A stretch of 7,480 bases of DNA from positions 1 through 7,480 of the forward strand of contig JACQLI010000074.1 of the NCBI GenBank assembly GCA_016204125.1, written 5' to 3'. The notes under the pieces were generated by a model that was not told where the DNA came from, made no database searches, and was given only the letters and a program-made list of their open reading frames with translations. Below, piece by piece: positions 5,213 through 7,480 of this stretch (the first letter of the stretch is position 1; the number at the start of each line of letters is the position of its first letter). A program made the translations under genes and the position numbers. The stretch is from Candidatus Omnitrophota bacterium. GTDB taxonomy: Bacteria; Omnitrophota; Omnitrophia; Omnitrophales; JACQLI01.

Positions 5213-6198
5213 GTCTTCACCTTTGCCTCTCGAAATTCGCGGACAACTTTGGCGAGATTCGCAAGCTTCTTCTTCGCGCTAGCGCGCGGAAGAAATTCAA
5301 GACCATGGCTTGGTGAGACGGAAAGATTCTCAGGCGAAACAATGGCGAGAAGCTTTTCGAGCTTTCCTTGAAGTTCCTCCTCTGTCTCCATTTTGGTATT
5401 TCGGGCATCAACAATTCCTGCCAAAAGTTTCTTCGTGCAAGGCGTACTCTCTAAAACCTCCCAGTTTTCAGTCTCTGTCGCAAGATCAAGACCGAGCGTC
5501 GTAAATGGAAGATCTTGAATTTCAGGATAAATCCCCTTGAGGTCGCCGAAGTTGAGGAAAAGAATCGTCTCAATATTCTCAGGAAAATAAGAGGCGAGTT
5601 TGGTCCAAATCTTTTTGAAGACGGCCTTCTCCTTTTTGAACCACAGAAGCGCGGGATCATCAAAGTGGAACACCGTAGCGCCCACTTGGGCAAGCCGCTT
5701 TACCTCCTCACCTAAAATAGCAGCGAGCTTCAGAGCGAAGACTTCAAAATCTTTGTAATGCTTGTCCTGAGAAAGCCTAGCAATAGTAAAAGGGCCTGTC
5801 AAAACAGCCTTTACAGGGACCGAGCTGATCGCATTGGCAAACTGAAAATCCTTAACGAGGAGACTTTCGGGTGAGGTAAGCTCGGCTTTACAGATAGGCT
5901 GGCGATAGAAGGTATTGGTATCGAAATAGCGAAGAAGGCCGGTCAGTTCAAATCCCTTCATCTTGCCTGCAATATAGGTGATGGCGTCATTCCAGCGAAT
6001 CTGACCGTCTGTGATCAGTTCCACTCCTGCGTCGATCTGCTCCTGAATGACCTGACGGGTCACCTCATCCTTCGTCCGCTCGACGTGGGCCAGATCCACC
6101 TCTTTACGGTCAAACTGGGCATAGGTCCTCCTGAGGAGTTGTTCCTCCAGAGAATCGCCTATCTTAGGGTAATGACTAACTGTAGAAACGGTAAGCAT
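5209..6198 (-). CDS. MetE-like paralogue lacking the zinc site (N-terminal-domain type)
   Basis: This 329-residue protein has the same barrel as the downstream core methionine synthase and aligns with it along its length: HYPKIGDS at 9-16, LITDGQIRWNDAITYI at 61-76, VLTGPFTIARLS at 132-143, FHFDDPALLW at 177-186, LNFGDLKGIYPEI at 215-227 and PSHGLEFLPR at 296-305. The zinc ligands are gone: His-x-Cys is Phe214-Leu-Asn216, Glu is Asp238 and Cys is His298. It is unlikely to catalyse methyl transfer to homocysteine alone. In fused MetE the N-terminal half is itself a duplicated barrel without the metal site, and this gene precedes the catalytic one in the same order. I infer a partner role in substrate binding or complex formation. 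It starts 56 nt after the lyase gene, behind a promoter-like sequence and without a Shine-Dalgarno site. Confidence 0.8.
   Translation of the reverse strand: MLTVSTVSHYPKIGDSLEEQLLRRTYAQFDRKEVDLAHVERTKDEVTRQVIQEQIDAGVELITDGQIRWNDAITYIAGKMKGFELTGLLRYFDTNTFYRQPICKAELTSPESLLVKDFQFANAISSVPVKAVLTGPFTIARLSQDKHYKDFEVFALKLAAILGEEVKRLAQVGATVFHFDDPALLWFKKEKAVFKKIWTKLASYFPENIETILFLNFGDLKGIYPEIQDLPFTTLGLDLATETENWEVLESTPCTKKLLAGIVDARNTKMETEEELQGKLEKLLAIVSPENLSVSPSHGLEFLPRASAKKKLANLAKVVREFREAKVKT
5213..5224 (-). promoter_or_regulatory. Shine-Dalgarno site for the core methionine synthase gene
   Basis: AAAGGTG (5224-5218) lies 5 nt before the ATG at 5212, inside the last codons of the upstream gene. It is the clearest ribosome-binding site in the window and supports this start, which also coincides with an ATGA stop/start overlap. 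Translation of the two MetE-type proteins should therefore be coupled, with independent initiation also possible. Confidence 0.7.
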
Positions 6199-6218
6199 GT
6201 AGGTTTTTTGAGGCCGTT

Positions 6219-6247
6219 ATTGTATTGAAGTCAAGACTGGATTGCAA
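6219..6247 (-). promoter_or_regulatory. sigma70-type promoter for the MetE-like gene pair
   Basis: In the 56-nt gap after the lyase gene the minus strand reads TTGCAA (6247-6242), a 17-nt spacer, then TACAAT (6224-6219). Each hexamer departs from consensus at one or two bases. The predicted start is near 6212, leaving a leader of about 13 nt, too short for a riboswitch. A TTGACT inside the spacer (6234-6229) could be an alternative -35, but the hexamer 17 nt beyond it (TCAAAA) is poor. Confidence 0.6.
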
Positions 6248-6254
6248 ACAGTAT

Positions 6255-7480
6255 TTAGCTCGGCCTTGGGCGGGTAAGATTTTCTGGAGAAAGAATGCGA
6301 TCGAGCTCAGAAGATGTCAGAAGTCTTTTACTTAACACCACTTCCCGCAAAGTCTTTCCTGTCTTAACTGATTCCTTCACACACTCAGCTGCCTTCGTAT
6401 AGCCAATATGAGGATTCAAGGCGGCTGCAATCCCATAACTTCTTTCCGCATACTCCTTGCACCGCGCCACATTGGCAGTGATTCCGTCAATGCAAAGGGT
6501 CTTCAGGACTTTGCAGAGGTTCTTGAGGATTTCGATTGATTCAAAGAGATTGCGAACAATCACAGGCCGCATAATATTGAGTTCAAGCTGGCCTCCCTGA
6601 ACAGCCATCGACACAGCGAGGTCATTTCCCACTACCTGGAAGCCGACCTGCGCTGCTACTTCAGGCATCACGGGATTGACCTTCCCAGGCATGATTGAGG
6701 AGCCAGGCTGACGGGTAGGAAGATTGATTTCAGCAAATCCTGTATTCGGTCCTGAACTGAGAAGTCTGAGGTCATTTGAGATTTGAATGACCGATAAGGC
6801 ATAAGTCCTAAGCGTTCCTGACAAGGCGGCGAGATCGGCATCGGATTGCATGAGTTCAAAAAGATTCTTACCGCTTCGCACAGAAAAGCCTGTGATCCGT
6901 TTCAGATTCTGGATCACAAGGTTTCGATACCTAAGAGTCGTATTGAGCCCTGTCCCAACCGCTGAGCCGCCGATTCCAAGCTCAAGGAGATTCTGGGCCA
7001 TTTTCTCAACCCGTTCTCTCCCCTTCTCAAGCTGCCTTGCGTATCCTGAAAATTCCTGACCGAGGGTGATCGGCGCTGCGTCCTGGAGATGTGTTCTCCC
7101 TGATTTGACAATCCGACTGAACTGGGCTGCCTTTTTCTTAAATGAACGCTCAAGCGCTTTCGATGCTTCAGAAAATTCCTCGACGAGTCCAAACGCCCCA
7201 ATTCGAATGGCGGTAGGAATCACATCATTGGTCGACTGACTCATATTCACATGATCGTGAGAACTTAAGTGTTCGTAATTGCCTCTTTTCTTGCCAAGGA
7301 TTTCAAGAGCGCGGTTTGCAATCACTTCATTCGCATTCATGTGACAGGAAACGCCTGCGCCTGATTGGAGAACATCGGTTACAAAGTGATCGTTAAGTTT
7401 GCCTGCGATCACCTCTTCCGAGGCTCGAATGATCGCCTGCGCTTTTTTTGAATCGAGACGCCCCAATTCAAGATTGGCCA
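6255..7480 (-). CDS. aspA: aspartate ammonia-lyase-like protein, 5' end outside window
   Basis: The frame stays open to the window edge, beginning within ANLELGRLD. Homologues have roughly 60-70 more residues upstream. The superfamily signature GSSIMPGKVNP is encoded at about 6672-6704. GRTHLQDA carries the Thr-His pair that contacts substrate, and HVNMSQSTND is also present. Aspartase is favoured over class II fumarase by STND rather than SSND, VMPEVAAQV after the signature rather than TQCEA, GQLELN, and IDGITAN near the C terminus. That reaction deaminates aspartate to fumarate and ammonia. Two positions cloud the call. GAGVS has Val where aspartases usually have a substrate-contacting Thr, and NIMRPVI has Arg where aspartases usually have Glu and fumarases Arg or Lys. 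Fumarase is the main alternative. The TTG encoding the Leu at 7466 is internal, not a start. The MetE pair follows under its own promoter. Confidence 0.65.
   Translation of the reverse strand, partial: ANLELGRLDSKKAQAIIRASEEVIAGKLNDHFVTDVLQSGAGVSCHMNANEVIANRALEILGKKRGNYEHLSSHDHVNMSQSTNDVIPTAIRIGAFGLVEEFSEASKALERSFKKKAAQFSRIVKSGRTHLQDAAPITLGQEFSGYARQLEKGRERVEKMAQNLLELGIGGSAVGTGLNTTLRYRNLVIQNLKRITGFSVRSGKNLFELMQSDADLAALSGTLRTYALSVIQISNDLRLLSSGPNTGFAEINLPTRQPGSSIMPGKVNPVMPEVAAQVGFQVVGNDLAVSMAVQGGQLELNIMRPVIVRNLFESIEILKNLCKVLKTLCIDGITANVARCKEYAERSYGIAAALNPHIGYTKAAECVKESVKTGKTLREVVLSKRLLTSSELDRILSPENLTRPRPS

Noticed and set aside
6199..6254. Possible SAM riboswitch or other methionine-responsive leader before the MetE-like pair.
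   Set aside because: The gap is only 56 nt and includes the promoter, leaving a leader of about 13 nt, too short for such an element.
7464..7466. TTG considered as the start of the aspartase-like gene.
   Set aside because: The frame continues upstream to the window edge with conserved residues (ANLELGRLD), so this TTG encodes an internal Leu and the real start is outside.

Overview
This window looks like a compact chromosomal segment of a bacterium, with every recognisable gene on the minus strand. Composition is moderate, by eye a little under half G+C. No mobile element, CRISPR array or phage gene is visible. The protein families are bacterial throughout: ribosomal protein S2, EF-Ts, UMP kinase, RRF, an MscS channel and bacterial-type tRNAs. 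Several features would fit an uncultured lineage such as Omnitrophota or another deep-branching phylum: a very short EF-Ts, an S2 with a long charged tail, a two-gene MetE system and few Shine-Dalgarno sites. That placement is a weak inference, not something the sequence proves.

Layout in the direction of transcription (high to low coordinates). (1) 7480-6255: the 3' part of an aspartase/fumarase-superfamily lyase, most like aspartate ammonia-lyase, cut by the window edge. (2) 6247-4214: a promoter, then two MetE-type genes overlapping by ATGA. The first is a paralogue that has lost the zinc ligands. The second is a complete catalytic core with His-x-Cys, Glu and Cys. Together they resemble a fused MetE split into N- and C-terminal halves in the same order. 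(3) 4150-3056: a five-helix MscS-type mechanosensitive channel. (4) 3053-10: a strong sigma70-like promoter with an extended -10, then a leader of about 90 nt, then rpsB-tsf-pyrH-frr, and finally tRNA-Lys(UUU) and tRNA-Glu(UUC) only 15 nt after frr. The rpsB leader has a possible 17-codon upstream ORF whose stop overlaps the rpsB start (TAATG), and self-complementary segments that could fold.

Functionally, the last unit is the translation operon found in many bacteria: S2, EF-Ts, UMP kinase and ribosome recycling factor, here with two tRNAs appended. The MetE pair would make methionine from homocysteine; its methyl donor cannot be told from sequence. The lyase connects aspartate, the carbon precursor of methionine, with fumarate. 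Most of the window is housekeeping. The parts most worth a second look are the split MetE pair, the rpsB leader with its small upstream ORF, the S2 tail, and the tRNAs joined to the frr end. No intergenic gap exceeds 130 nt and no convincing Rho-independent terminator was seen.
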